A program made the translations under genes and the position numbers. From contig NZ_JAKCFB010000005.1 of the NCBI RefSeq assembly GCF_024198235.1, positions 310,001-374,000 of the forward strand: a stretch of DNA of 64,000 nucleotides, given 5' to 3'. Shown piece by piece: positions 45,180-53,061 of this stretch. This stretch comes from Myxococcus dinghuensis (GTDB lineage: Bacteria > Myxococcota > Myxococcia > Myxococcales > Myxococcaceae). Position 1 is the stretch's first letter. The number at the start of each line of letters is the position of its first letter. The notes under the pieces are model-generated. The model was not told where the DNA came from and searched no databases. It saw only the letters and a program-made list of their open reading frames with translations.

Positions 45180-47132
45180 TCAACGGTCGCGTGGAGGATG
45201 TCTCACCATGTGTCCGATGAGGTGGACCTCCCGGTAGCCCTCGCCCTTCCTGAAGTTGAAGAGGCGGAGCGCCGGCTGCGTCTTCCGGTTGTAGGCCCGT
45301 CCCAGGACGGCGGCGAGGCTCGCGGGGCACGCCATCGCCAGCCAGACCTCGGAGACGTCGGACACGTTCTCGTGGAGGTCATCCAGGCACTTACGGAACT
45401 CCTCCAGCGCGCGGAGGCCGTCCTGCTCGCTCTCCAATGCGGAGGAGGAGATGCCACGTGCCACGCGCAGTCGCATCAGCGGCATCGGTGACTCGGCGCC
45501 CAGCCACTGCGTCACGGCCTCGGGGGACACCACCTGGTTGACCTCGACGAGGAGCGCCAGGCGGTTCCCGGCGGCCCGACAGGCGTCCTTGTCGGGGAGC
45601 ACGTGCTCCGTGAAGAACCGCCCCTCCTTCGGGATGGGCAACGCGGCATCGTAGCCACAATCCCAGATGCCGTTGCGACCGCGCTGCTCCTGGTAGGCAC
45701 GCAGCTTCAATCGCTGGGTCAGCCAGCCCAGGTGGAACATGAGCGGCAACGGGGCGCGACCGAAGAGGTGCATGCGACTGACCTCGGGGCCCATCGCATT
45801 CACGAGCTGCTCCGCCTGCTTGAACGCGCGCCGCCATTCGACCGGTGTCGCGGGCAGGCCGTCGTCGACCCTGCCGAACGGCTGGAGCACGAGGGTGGGG
45901 ATGGTCGCCGCGTCCTGCTTCACCAGCGCCTCGTGGATGCTCCCTTCGGCCACGTTGAAGTTCACCTCGTAGGCCACCGCGACCTCATCCGGCATCCGGG
46001 GAGGGTGCTCCGGCTCGAACAGGATGCGTTCGCCCCGCAAGGGCTTCTCCTCCGAGGGCGCGGGCATGAAGAGCTGGAGGGAGGCCCAGTCCGACGTGTT
46101 GAGCGGCAACGCCGCGTGGGCGGCCTGGTAGGCCTCGCGGATGGAGGTCTTCCGCATGCTGAAGGCCTCGTGGAACGCACGACTCATCAGGACCGAGCCG
46201 TCCACGGACAGCGGCATCAACGACGCGATGACACCTGGGAAGCCCAGTTGGTGGATGTCATGGGCCACGCCTCCGAACATGCGCCCGGGACGCCCCGGGT
46301 CCCCGCCGTGACAGGCGCTGAGGATGACGACCTGGAGGTCCTCCTTGAAGGGCGCCAGGATGGCGCGGATCCGCTCGCCCATGACCACCTCGGGGACTCG
46401 CCACGGGTAGGGAGCGTTCCACACCAGCCCGAACGCCCCGTCCTTCTCGCTCCCGTGGCAGAGGATGTGGAGGACCTGGAAGGGCCGACCCTCGTCACGC
46501 GCGCGCCGGAGGGTGTCCCTCAGCGCGTCCTGGTCCATGTCCTCGAGGACGTCCTCCTTCGGGTCGAACCCGGGGCAGGTGTCACGCAGCGCCCGAAGGT
46601 GCGCGTCCACGCCGACGGGGTCCAGCCCCATCGGTTCAGCCCAGGCGAACAGCGTGCGACCCGAGCGAGCGGCCTCCGCGGGAGCGGGGTGGTTGCTGGC
46701 CCACTCGAAGGAGACGGGGTACGGCTGGATGGAGCCGAGGCTCCGGTATCGGTCGAGCTCCAACACGGCCCAGGGCAGGCTGAACAGCTCGCTCGCGCTG
46801 AAGCGGAAGCGCAACAGGCAGGGTGTCGGCGTGGTCCCTTGCGCGTCGAGCAACGCGGACTCGTAGCCACTCCACCCGGTGGTTCCCTTGAGCACGTCCT
46901 GGAGGAAGCGCAGCAGCAGCGCGCCCATCTGCCTGCGCGCCACTTCGGGTGGCTCGCACTGCCGGAAGGCGTCGCGGAGCGACTCCACTTCGTCCCACGG
47001 GAAGCGCGCCACGCCCAGCTTTCCGTAGGGCCCGCGCGCGAAGTACAGCTGAGGCTTCTCATCGAACTCCGTCGGGCGGTCCAGGTTCTCCACGCGCCCC
47101 AGCTCGATGGTCAGGATTCGCGGCTCAGCCAT
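45180..47132 (-). CDS. CHAT-SAVED fusion: predicted cyclic-oligonucleotide-activated protease
   Basis: 650 residues from ATG 47130-47132. Residues about 105-360 form a caspase-like CHAT domain: FSLPWAVLELD, then the catalytic His226 in LHILCHGS and Cys274 in VILSACHGGD, then LGFPGVIASLMPLSVDGS and FHEAF. Residues about 430-645 look like a SAVED domain, a double CARF-like fold that binds cyclic oligonucleotides. Its two halves show MHLFGRAPLPLMFHLGWL and VWLAMACPASLAAVLGRAYN. SAVED proteins are effectors of CBASS, and a SAVED-CHAT protease starts a proteolytic cascade in a type III CRISPR system of the myxobacterium Haliangium. No CRISPR or cyclase gene is near. It overlaps a 73-residue gene by 8 bases, so translation is coupled. 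Confidence 0.85.
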   Translation of the reverse strand: MAEPRILTIELGRVENLDRPTEFDEKPQLYFARGPYGKLGVARFPWDEVESLRDAFRQCEPPEVARRQMGALLLRFLQDVLKGTTGWSGYESALLDAQGTTPTPCLLRFRFSASELFSLPWAVLELDRYRSLGSIQPYPVSFEWASNHPAPAEAARSGRTLFAWAEPMGLDPVGVDAHLRALRDTCPGFDPKEDVLEDMDQDALRDTLRRARDEGRPFQVLHILCHGSEKDGAFGLVWNAPYPWRVPEVVMGERIRAILAPFKEDLQVVILSACHGGDPGRPGRMFGGVAHDIHQLGFPGVIASLMPLSVDGSVLMSRAFHEAFSMRKTSIREAYQAAHAALPLNTSDWASLQLFMPAPSEEKPLRGERILFEPEHPPRMPDEVAVAYEVNFNVAEGSIHEALVKQDAATIPTLVLQPFGRVDDGLPATPVEWRRAFKQAEQLVNAMGPEVSRMHLFGRAPLPLMFHLGWLTQRLKLRAYQEQRGRNGIWDCGYDAALPIPKEGRFFTEHVLPDKDACRAAGNRLALLVEVNQVVSPEAVTQWLGAESPMPLMRLRVARGISSSALESEQDGLRALEEFRKCLDDLHENVSDVSEVWLAMACPASLAAVLGRAYNRKTQPALRLFNFRKGEGYREVHLIGHMVRHPPRDR

Positions 47133-47346
47133 GGGAGGCCACCGCGAGAGGGAACTCGGGGCCGAACAGCTCGCGCCAGCACTCGCTCGCCCGCCGGTGC
47201 TCACCCCGGGACTCCTGGGTCAACGCGGCCTGGGCCGCGAGCGCATCGAAGCCCCCCCGCTCCTGCCGCCGGGCCACTGCCGCCTGGCCCGGCTGCAACT
47301 CCAGCTTCTGCACGAACCGCTCGAAACACCGCCCCACGGTCGACAT
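47125..47346 (-). CDS. 73-residue protein coupled to CHAT-SAVED; possible collapsed CD-NTase
   Basis: Starts at ATG 47344-47346 and ends at TGA 47125-47127, inside the CHAT-SAVED start. The N-terminal helix STVGRCFERFVQKLELQPGQ resembles the first helix of CBASS CD-NTases. The C-terminal part (SRGEHRRASECWRELFGPEF, then PLA) resembles their closing 'A.xxW.xxFGxxFP' helix. The catalytic core (GSxxR...DxD) that should lie between is absent; the junction is near RRQERGGFDAL. This could be an in-frame deletion remnant of a cyclase gene or a genuine small adaptor. Position and overlap are what CBASS operons show for cyclase and effector. The resemblance is from memory and needs alignment. Confidence 0.6.
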   Translation of the reverse strand: MSTVGRCFERFVQKLELQPGQAAVARRQERGGFDALAAQAALTQESRGEHRRASECWRELFGPEFPLAVASHG

Positions 47347-47350
47347 GGCT

Positions 47351-47379
47351 CTCGCTCCCTCGTTGAACAGGGAGACGAG
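47351..47379 (-). promoter_or_regulatory. Hairpin over the ribosome-binding region of the 73-residue gene
   Basis: On the minus strand CTCGTCTCCCT can pair with AGGGAGCGAG (arms 47379-47369 and 47360-47351, 8-base loop, one asymmetric bulge). The right arm includes GAGGGAG, the only likely ribosome-binding sequence before the ATG at 47346. Folding would hide it and lower translation of the coupled pair. Structural inference only. Confidence 0.3.
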
Positions 47380-47537
47380 AAGCCATCGCGATTGTTACCT
47401 CCGGCACGCCCCGCGCCCCGCATCACACCCTCCAGCCGGTTCCCGGCGTCGTCGGCACGACGCGGGTCTACCCACAGCGTCCACCAGCGGGCGCCCACCG
47501 TGACTCGGCGGCACGCGGCCTGGCTCCGAGTGCTCTG

Positions 47538-48209
47538 TTGCGCCGCCTCGTGTCCCCACCCGCTCCACGCCGCCCGCAGCCCTGGCCCATCCGCGTGGCC
47601 CACTGGGTCAACGTGCCCCTGCTCGTCATCATGGCGATGAGCGGCCTGCAGATCTTCGCCGCCTATCCCATGCTCGGCCCGCGGGGGCAGCCCGTCGGCT
47701 GGTACCCCTTCCAAGGCGAATCCCCTCCAGGGTGGGCGCGGCTCGGAGACTGGCTCGCCGGCGCGCGCCACTGGCACTTCGCCTTCGGCGGCTTCCTCGC
47801 CCTCAACGGCGCCATCTACCTGCTCTACCTCGTCCTCAGCGGCGAGTGGCGCAGGCGCCTCTTCCTCCCGCACCGCGACACACGCAACGCCGTGGAGACG
47901 CTCGCCTTCTACCTCCGCATCCGGAAGCACGCCCCCGCCCAGGGCCTCTACAACGGACTGCAACGCCTCGCGTACACGGGCGCGCTGCTGCTCGGCATCC
48001 TCGCGGTGCTCTCCGGCCTCGTCCTCTACAAGCCCGTCCAGCTCGGCGCCCTCACCGCCGCGCTCGGCGGCTACGACACCGCGCGCGCCCTCCACCTGGG
48101 CGTGCTCGCCGGCTTCGCCCTCTTCACCCTCGGCCACGTCACGCTGGTGCTCCTCCACCCACGCTCGCTCGGGGAGATGGTCACGGGCGGCAGGAGACCC
48201 GATGTCTAG
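47538..48209 (+). CDS. Cytochrome b561-type membrane protein
   Basis: 223 residues from ATG 47538. Four membrane helices are expected, with heme-ligand histidines in RVAHWVNV (helix 1), RHWHFAFGG (helix 2) and ARALHLGVLAGFALFTLGH with VTLVLLH (helix 4). This fits the cytochrome b561/Ni-Fe hydrogenase b-type family, which passes electrons between the quinone pool and a periplasmic partner. It overlaps the next gene, a molybdopterin oxidoreductase, by 8 bases, as MsrQ-like or cytochrome b subunits do with YedY/MsrP-like enzymes. So it is the likely electron partner of that enzyme. Confidence 0.87.
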   Translation: MRRLVSPPAPRRPQPWPIRVAHWVNVPLLVIMAMSGLQIFAAYPMLGPRGQPVGWYPFQGESPPGWARLGDWLAGARHWHFAFGGFLALNGAIYLLYLVLSGEWRRRLFLPHRDTRNAVETLAFYLRIRKHAPAQGLYNGLQRLAYTGALLLGILAVLSGLVLYKPVQLGALTAALGGYDTARALHLGVLAGFALFTLGHVTLVLLHPRSLGEMVTGGRRPDV

Positions 48210-48921
48210 GCTGCTCATCCCCAAGCGGCGCACACCACGCCTCACCCGCCGCGAGCTGCTCGTCGGCGCCGCCGCGCTCTCGCTCCCCGCCTGTGACAGC
48301 GCCCACCCGCGCGCGGGCTTCCTCGGCGCCATGGAGCGCGTCAACGCGCGGCTGGAGGCCGCCCTCTTCGACGAGGACCGGCTCGCCCCCGAGCCCCCCG
48401 CCGAGGAGGAGACCCCGCCCGGCGCCTTCCCGAAGTACTTCATCTCGGAGGCGGTGCCACTGGCCCCCAGGAACTGGCGGCTGCGCGTCGGCGGGCTCGT
48501 CACCCGCCCCGTCCTGCTCACGCTGGAGGACCTCCAGCGCATGCCGCGCAACGGCTACCGCCTCCGCCACCACTGCGTGGAGGGCTGGAGCGCGGTGGCC
48601 ACCTGGCACGGCGTGCGCGTGCGCGACCTGGCCCAGGCCGTGGGCGCGTCACCCGACGCGCGCTTCGTGGAGTTCCGCTCCTTCGACGCGGGCTACTGGT
48701 CCTCGTGGGACCGCCCCAGTGCCCTGCACGCCCAGACGCTGCTCGCGTACGGCATGAACGGCTACCCGCTGCCCCCCGAGCACGGCGCGCCGCTGCGCCT
48801 CTACTCGGCGGTGAAGCTCGGCTACAAGATGGTGAAGTACCTCACCGAGGTGAACTTCCTCCCCGAGCCCACGGGCGGCTACTGGGAGGACCAGGGCTAC
48901 GAGTGGTTCGCGGGCGTCTAG
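48202..48921 (+). CDS. YedY-like molybdopterin oxidoreductase (sulfite oxidase fold)
   Basis: 239 residues from ATG 48202. The N-terminus LTRRELLVGAAALSLPAC has a twin-arginine-type pair and a hydrophobic stretch, suggesting Tat export; the Cys at 31 might also be lipidated. The molybdopterin domain has LRHHCVEGWSAVATWHGV, with Cys125 as molybdenum ligand, and FRSFDAGYWSSWD and LRLYSAVKLGYKMVKYL as further conserved blocks. MsrP/YedY enzymes repair methionine sulfoxide in periplasmic proteins; whether this shorter homologue does so is unknown. Operon with the cytochrome b gene. Confidence 0.87.
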   Translation: MSRLLIPKRRTPRLTRRELLVGAAALSLPACDSAHPRAGFLGAMERVNARLEAALFDEDRLAPEPPAEEETPPGAFPKYFISEAVPLAPRNWRLRVGGLVTRPVLLTLEDLQRMPRNGYRLRHHCVEGWSAVATWHGVRVRDLAQAVGASPDARFVEFRSFDAGYWSSWDRPSALHAQTLLAYGMNGYPLPPEHGAPLRLYSAVKLGYKMVKYLTEVNFLPEPTGGYWEDQGYEWFAGV

Positions 48922-48927
48922 CGCCCC

Positions 48928-49362
48928 TCAGGCCTTGCTGCCCACGAAGCCGCCGCTGAAGGGCGAGAAGCCGCGCTGGCGCAGCGCCTCGCGCTCGGCC
49001 TTGAGCGCGGCCAGGGCCTCGTCGCGCGAGGCGTAGTGGTTCACCGCCGCGCCGTTGATGGCGCCGCTGGTGAGCACGAACATCCGCGTCATCTCGTCCC
49101 CGCCGAAGCGGTAGGAGCGGTGCGTGTAGCGCTCCAGCACCTCGCGCCGCTCCTTGCCGAAGACGCGCCCGGCGGTGAACTTCACCACCAGCCCGTCCAG
49201 GTTGATGAGCAGGTCCACCTTGCCCGGGTACTTCGAGAGGTGCCCTTCCACCTCCCGCCTCCAGCGCAGCACGTCCTCCTCGTTCACCAACAGGCAGTCG
49301 GTGAAGTGCGCGGTGACGACGTCGTTGGGCGCGTCGTACTCGAAGGTCATGTTCCAGGCCAT
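48928..49362 (-). CDS. STAS-like / SpoIIAA-like small protein
   Basis: 144 residues from ATG 49360-49362, with a strong GGAGGAGG upstream. It has alternating strands and helices: MTFEYDAPNDVVTAHFTD, KVDLLINLDGLVVKFTAG, TRMFVLTSGAINGAAVNHY and a final helix DEALAALKAEREAL. This order is like the SpoIIAA/STAS-like fold found in many short stand-alone proteins. The serine phosphorylation site of anti-anti-sigma factors is not recognisable. Co-directional with the alpha/beta-hydrolase gene, 25 bases downstream of it. Function unknown. Confidence 0.7.
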   Translation of the reverse strand: MAWNMTFEYDAPNDVVTAHFTDCLLVNEEDVLRWRREVEGHLSKYPGKVDLLINLDGLVVKFTAGRVFGKERREVLERYTHRSYRFGGDEMTRMFVLTSGAINGAAVNHYASRDEALAALKAEREALRQRGFSPFSGGFVGSKA

Positions 49363-49387
49363 CGTGAGACCTCCTCCGACAACGGCG

Positions 49388-50173
49388 TCAGGCGGGGTTC
49401 GCACCCGCCAGGAACGCGGACAGCACCGCCGCCGTCTCGTGGGGGGACTCCACCTGGGGATAGTGACCCGGGCCCGGGATGTGGGCCATGCGCGCGCCGC
49501 GGATGTGCCCCGCCACGGCCTGCCGCAGGAACGACGGCGGCAGGAAGGGGTCGTCCGTGGACACCACCAGCGTCGGCGCGGTGATGGACGCCAGCCGGCT
49601 CTCGAAGCCGCCCGCGGTCCACGCGTCGAAGACCTTCTGGATGGAGTCCTCGGACACCGTCGCCGCGTCCGCCAGCGCGACCTCCAGGGCCTCCGCCGAC
49701 AGCTTCTTGCAGGCCAGCCCGAGGATGGTCGACTGCTTCTGGCGATCACCCGCGGACGTGCGGAACAGCCCCGCCGCGTCCGAAGGCAGCGGCAGCCCCG
49801 AGGCCGGCACCGTGTTGAACAGCGCCAACCCCTCCACCCGGTCCGGCACCTCCGAGGCGATCCACTGCGCCACCTGCCCGCCCATGCTGTGGCCCACCAC
49901 CGTGAAGCGCTTCGCGCCCACCGCGTCCACCACGGCCAGCACATCCTGGGCCAGGCCCTGGATGGAGAAGCCCTCCTTCGCGCGACCCGACTGCCCCGTG
50001 CCACGCGCGTCCGGCACCACCAGCCGCAGGCCCGTCAGGTCCAGGCTCTCGAGGAGCGACGTCCACACCGCCCCCGACACCATCCAGCCATGCACCAGCA
50101 CCACGGTGCGCGGCCCGTCCCCAATGACCCGGTAGTGGATCGAAGTCCCGTCAGCAGCGGAAATCGTGGGCAT
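49388..50173 (-). CDS. Alpha/beta hydrolase
   Basis: 261 residues from ATG 50171-50173, with GAGGAG upstream. Nucleophile elbow GHSMGG (Ser96), oxyanion-hole HGW after strand 3 (VVLVHGWMVSGAVW), an acid probably in VVSTDDPFLPP, and His in GPGHYPQVE. This is the canonical order of the alpha/beta-hydrolase fold (esterase/lactonase/peroxidase-like). The SMGG form with HGWM resembles non-heme chloroperoxidase-type esterases. Cytoplasmic. An inverted repeat lies 17 bases upstream of the start and may be an operator. The substrate cannot be told. Confidence 0.88.
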   Translation of the reverse strand: MPTISAADGTSIHYRVIGDGPRTVVLVHGWMVSGAVWTSLLESLDLTGLRLVVPDARGTGQSGRAKEGFSIQGLAQDVLAVVDAVGAKRFTVVGHSMGGQVAQWIASEVPDRVEGLALFNTVPASGLPLPSDAAGLFRTSAGDRQKQSTILGLACKKLSAEALEVALADAATVSEDSIQKVFDAWTAGGFESRLASITAPTLVVSTDDPFLPPSFLRQAVAGHIRGARMAHIPGPGHYPQVESPHETAAVLSAFLAGANPA

Positions 50174-50189
50174 GCGGTCTCCTCAGAGG

Positions 50190-50208
50190 AATGCGATAAA
50201 ACGGCATT
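50190..50208. promoter_or_regulatory. Inverted repeat AATGC-N9-GCATT upstream of the alpha/beta hydrolase gene
   Basis: AATGC (50190-50194) and GCATT (50204-50208) are exact complements in an AT-rich island (ATAAAAC...AATAAATC) between divergent genes. The position, 17-35 bases before the minus-strand ATG, fits an operator of a dimeric regulator or part of the promoter. No cognate regulator gene is adjacent. Confidence 0.35.
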
Positions 50209-50379
50209 GAATAAATCTATGGAAGCGAAAGCAAGCCATGACGCCTGGGCCGGTGCCAGGTGCGGATGTAGGCGTTCGCTGGGAGTCCGGGCCGGGTTCG
50301 CTGGGGAGCGGGGTGGGCGGGGACGTAGGAGGTAGGGCGGGCCCACGCGGCGCCGGGCTCTGGCAGAGTCCGCGGCCTC

Positions 50380-51105
50380 ATGGTGGATGAACGGGACGGG
50401 ACGGGGCGCGAGGCGCTTCGCGCGGTGCACTGCGAGGACGCGCTGACGTGGCTGGCGGCGCAGCCGGTGCTGACGGGGTGCTCGGCGGTGGCGTCGCTGC
50501 CGGACGCGTCGGAGTTCCCCACCCTCTCGCTGGCGGAGTGGAAGGCGTGGTTCATCCGCGCCGCGGCGCTGGTGATGTCGCGCGTGCCGGACGACGGCGT
50601 GGCGCTCTTCTACCAGACGGACGTGAAGGAGGAGGGGCACTGGGTGGACAAGGGCTACCTGGTGTCGCGCGCCGCGGAGGAGCAGGGGCTGGGGCTGCTG
50701 TGGCACAAGGTGGTGTGTCGCCGGGCGCCGGGCACGGTGACGTTCGGCCGGCCCGCGTACTCGCACATGCTGTGCTTCTCCAAGGGCCTGCGCGCGGACA
50801 TGGCCAGGTCCACGGCGGACGTGCTGCCGGAGGCGGGCGAGGTGACGTGGACGCGCGGCATGGGCGTGGAGGCGTGCCTCGTCGCGTGCCGCTTCATCCT
50901 GGAGCAGACGGCGACGCGCACGGTGGTGGATCCGTTCTGCGGCCACGGCACGGTGCTGGCGGTGGCGAACGCGCTGGGGCTGGACGCGGTGGGCGTGGAG
51001 CTGAGCCGCAAGCGGGCGCGCAAGGCGCGCAACCTCCGCGCGGAGTGGCGCGAGGGGAAGCTGGTGCTCCTGCCCACGGACACCGGCGCGCCGACGCCGG
51101 AGTGA
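50380..51105 (+). CDS. DNA-methylase-like SAM-dependent methyltransferase
   Basis: 241 residues from ATG 50380. SAM-binding motif I is VVDPFCGHGTVLAVANALGL, placed near the C-terminus after the catalytic region, and VGVELSRKRARKARNL follows. This circular order is that of N4/N6-type (beta-class) DNA methyltransferases. At the place of the catalytic (S/D)PP(Y/W) motif I see only CSAVASLPDASEF, so methyl transfer to an exocyclic amine by the usual mechanism is doubtful. No restriction endonuclease is adjacent. A role on DNA, RNA or a small molecule is open. Confidence 0.8.
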   Translation: MVDERDGTGREALRAVHCEDALTWLAAQPVLTGCSAVASLPDASEFPTLSLAEWKAWFIRAAALVMSRVPDDGVALFYQTDVKEEGHWVDKGYLVSRAAEEQGLGLLWHKVVCRRAPGTVTFGRPAYSHMLCFSKGLRADMARSTADVLPEAGEVTWTRGMGVEACLVACRFILEQTATRTVVDPFCGHGTVLAVANALGLDAVGVELSRKRARKARNLRAEWREGKLVLLPTDTGAPTPE

Positions 51106-51117
51106 CACGAGGATTCG

Positions 51118-51152
51118 CCACGGGGCACGACGCGCGGGCCGCGCCCCGGTGG
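51118..51152. terminator. GC-rich hairpin between convergent genes
   Basis: CCACGGGGC (51118-51126) pairs with GCCCCGGTGG (51143-51152) with one bulge, and the internal bases can add GCG/CGC pairs. It lies between the methyltransferase stop (51105) and the ferritin-like gene's stop (51160), so it can serve both strands. Confidence 0.5.
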
Positions 51153-51159
51153 CGTGTGA

Positions 51160-51816
51160 CTACGCGGTGGGGGTGACGCGCGCGGGGGGAGCTTCCGGGG
51201 CGACGAGCGCGAGCGTGGTCAGCTCCTGCGTCACGACGGCCTCGAGCTCCTGGATGAAGGCGCCGAAGAGGCGCTCCTCCAGCGCGAGGGCGTCGTCGAG
51301 CGAGGCGCCCACGGCGGAGAGGCGCGCCACGCAGGCGTCCTCGATGGAGCGGCGGTGGCCCTGCTCCTCGGTGACGACGCGGCCCAGCTCCTCGCGGACG
51401 GAGGGGCTGCGCGAGGCCGCCTTGTAGAGCGGGTAGAGCACCATGGCGCGGCGCTCGATGGCGGTGGTGGTGAGCAGGTAGTGGAGGAAGACGTCCGGGC
51501 CGCCGGTGTGCGCGGTGGCCCAGGCGGCCAGTTCGTGGTCGAGCGCCTGGAAGTAGCGGCCGGCGGCCTCGGGGCAGAGGAAGCCGGAGGGCTCGGCGCC
51601 GGAGAGCTCGGCGGACAGGCGCTTGAAGGCGAAGGCATGGCGCGTCTCGTCCGCCAGGTGCTCCAGCACCGCGAGCGTCGGGTGGCGGTCCGCCACGGTG
51701 CGCGAAATCTTCCGCGCCCCGATGAACTCCATGAAGGACAGGGTGTGCAGCCAGCGGGCCTCGAGCTCCGGCACCTGGGACAACTGACGAAGCACCGCCT
51801 GGATTCGGTCACGCAT
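51160..51816 (-). CDS. Ferritin-like di-iron protein
   Basis: 218 residues from ATG 51814-51816. Mostly helical. Iron-ligand candidates: Glu in WLHTLSFMEFIGARKI, the ExxH pair in LEHLADETRHAFAFKR, Glu in TTTAIERRAMVLYP, and a second ExxH in VVTEEQGHRRSIEDA. Two E...ExxH pairs on a four-helix bundle define the ferritin-like superfamily. The closest known types (COQ7/MiaE/DUF455-like) hydroxylate small molecules or tRNA, but which this is cannot be said. In-frame sequence upstream to 51921 has no ribosome-binding site. Confidence 0.82.
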   Translation of the reverse strand: MRDRIQAVLRQLSQVPELEARWLHTLSFMEFIGARKISRTVADRHPTLAVLEHLADETRHAFAFKRLSAELSGAEPSGFLCPEAAGRYFQALDHELAAWATAHTGGPDVFLHYLLTTTAIERRAMVLYPLYKAASRSPSVREELGRVVTEEQGHRRSIEDACVARLSAVGASLDDALALEERLFGAFIQELEAVVTQELTTLALVAPEAPPARVTPTA

Positions 51817-52134
51817 GCCGCGCCCTCTAGCGCGTCGGCCGCCCGGGCGCGAGCAGGATTGATGGGCCAGGAGGCGGTACGAACGCGTCCACGGACTACA
51901 CGCCCACAGTCCGTCACGCACAGACGCTCAGCCCCTCCGCAATGAAGAGCCAGCTGAGACCCGAGCGGGCCTGAGGATCGAGTGCGGCATGTCCTCGGCA
52001 ACGGTCTCGAATGCCCATGTACTGTCTCTTCCCTCGGAAGGTCCTGCCGCAGACCTGGTTCTCCAGGCGGCGTGTCCGCCCATCAGGGCCAGCGGCGAAC
52101 CATCCACCGAGGCGGGCGGCCCGCCCACGACGCC
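51817..52134. other. 318-base gene-free stretch
   Basis: The region between two minus-strand genes has lower GC and weaker third-position bias than its neighbours. Open frames of up to about 60 codons exist on both strands, but none has a ribosome-binding site or a protein-like composition. It likely carries the promoter of the ferritin-like gene; no clear -35/-10 pair was found. Confidence 0.4.
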
Positions 52135-53061
52135 TCACGCGGGCGCGGGCGCGTCGCTGTCGAACAGCAGCTCCGCCTCCACCCGCCGAGGCCGCGCCGT
52201 CCCCGCCTCGAACACGCGGCCCACCGGCACCTCCAGCTCCATGAACCGGAACAGCTCCGTCGCCACCGCGTGCGGCGCGTCCCACATCACGAAGTGCCGC
52301 GCGTCCGGCACCTGCACCAGCCGCGCGCCCGGGATGTCCCACGCCAGCCGCTCTCCGTACCGCGCCGGCAGCAGCGCGTCCTCCTCGCCCCACAACAGCA
52401 GCGTCGGCACGCTGACGTGGCCGAGCCTCGGCGCCAGCTCCCGCGTCTGGTTGGTGTCGAGCGCCACCGCGTCGCGCACCAGCGACACCAACCCCACCTC
52501 CGTCGCGTACGGCGCCAGCAACCCCTCCACCACGCCATCCGGCGGCGCCGTCTCGAAGCCCTTCCAGCGCAGCGCCAGCCGCAACAGCCGCCCCACCCGC
52601 TCCGGCGACAGCCGCCGCGTCGCGGACGGCGTCCCCAGCAACGACATCAGGCTCAGCGGCCACGCGTCGTAGCAGATGCTGTCCACCAGGCACAGGCGCC
52701 CCACCCGCCGTGGGAAGCGCACCGCCAGGTGCTGCGCCACGCCGCCGCCCACGTCGTGCCCCACCACCAGCGCGTCGACGAGGCCCAGCCGGTCCATCCA
52801 CGCGTCCAGCGCCTCCGCCTGCCGCCCCACGGAGCGGTCGAAGACGTCCCGCTTGTCCGAGAACCCGTACCCCAACAGGTCCGGCACCAGCACCCGGTTC
52901 GTGGTGGCCAGCCCCGCCGCCAGCCCGCTCCACACGTAGCCCCACGTGGGGATGCCGTGCAGCAACACCACGGGCGGCCCGTCCCCCAGGTCCACGTAGC
53001 TCAAGAACCGGTCCCCCAGCTCCACCACGTCCTGCATGCGCTGCCACGCTCGCCAGTTCAT
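52135..53061 (-). CDS. Alpha/beta hydrolase, haloalkane dehalogenase/epoxide hydrolase-like
   Basis: 308 residues from ATG 53059-53061. The nucleophile elbow reads VVGHDVGGGVAQ with Asp103 in place of Ser, which defines the Asp-nucleophile branch (haloalkane dehalogenases and epoxide hydrolases). HGIPTWGYVW matches the HGNPTSSYLW oxyanion segment of dehalogenases. The Trp that usually follows the nucleophile and binds halide is Val here, so halide binding is uncertain. The catalytic His is likely in VQVPDARHFVMWD. Its start overlaps the stop of the DehI-like gene by four bases (ATGA), so they form an operon. Confidence 0.85.
   Translation of the reverse strand: MNWRAWQRMQDVVELGDRFLSYVDLGDGPPVVLLHGIPTWGYVWSGLAAGLATTNRVLVPDLLGYGFSDKRDVFDRSVGRQAEALDAWMDRLGLVDALVVGHDVGGGVAQHLAVRFPRRVGRLCLVDSICYDAWPLSLMSLLGTPSATRRLSPERVGRLLRLALRWKGFETAPPDGVVEGLLAPYATEVGLVSLVRDAVALDTNQTRELAPRLGHVSVPTLLLWGEEDALLPARYGERLAWDIPGARLVQVPDARHFVMWDAPHAVATELFRFMELEVPVGRVFEAGTARPRRVEAELLFDSDAPAPA

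Noticed and set aside
45000-48000. Search for a CD-NTase, cas10, CRISPR repeats or caspase partner near CHAT-SAVED
   Set aside because: No frame shows a GSxxRxT...DxD nucleotidyltransferase core, no GGDD motif and no regularly spaced repeats; only the 73-residue gene is linked.
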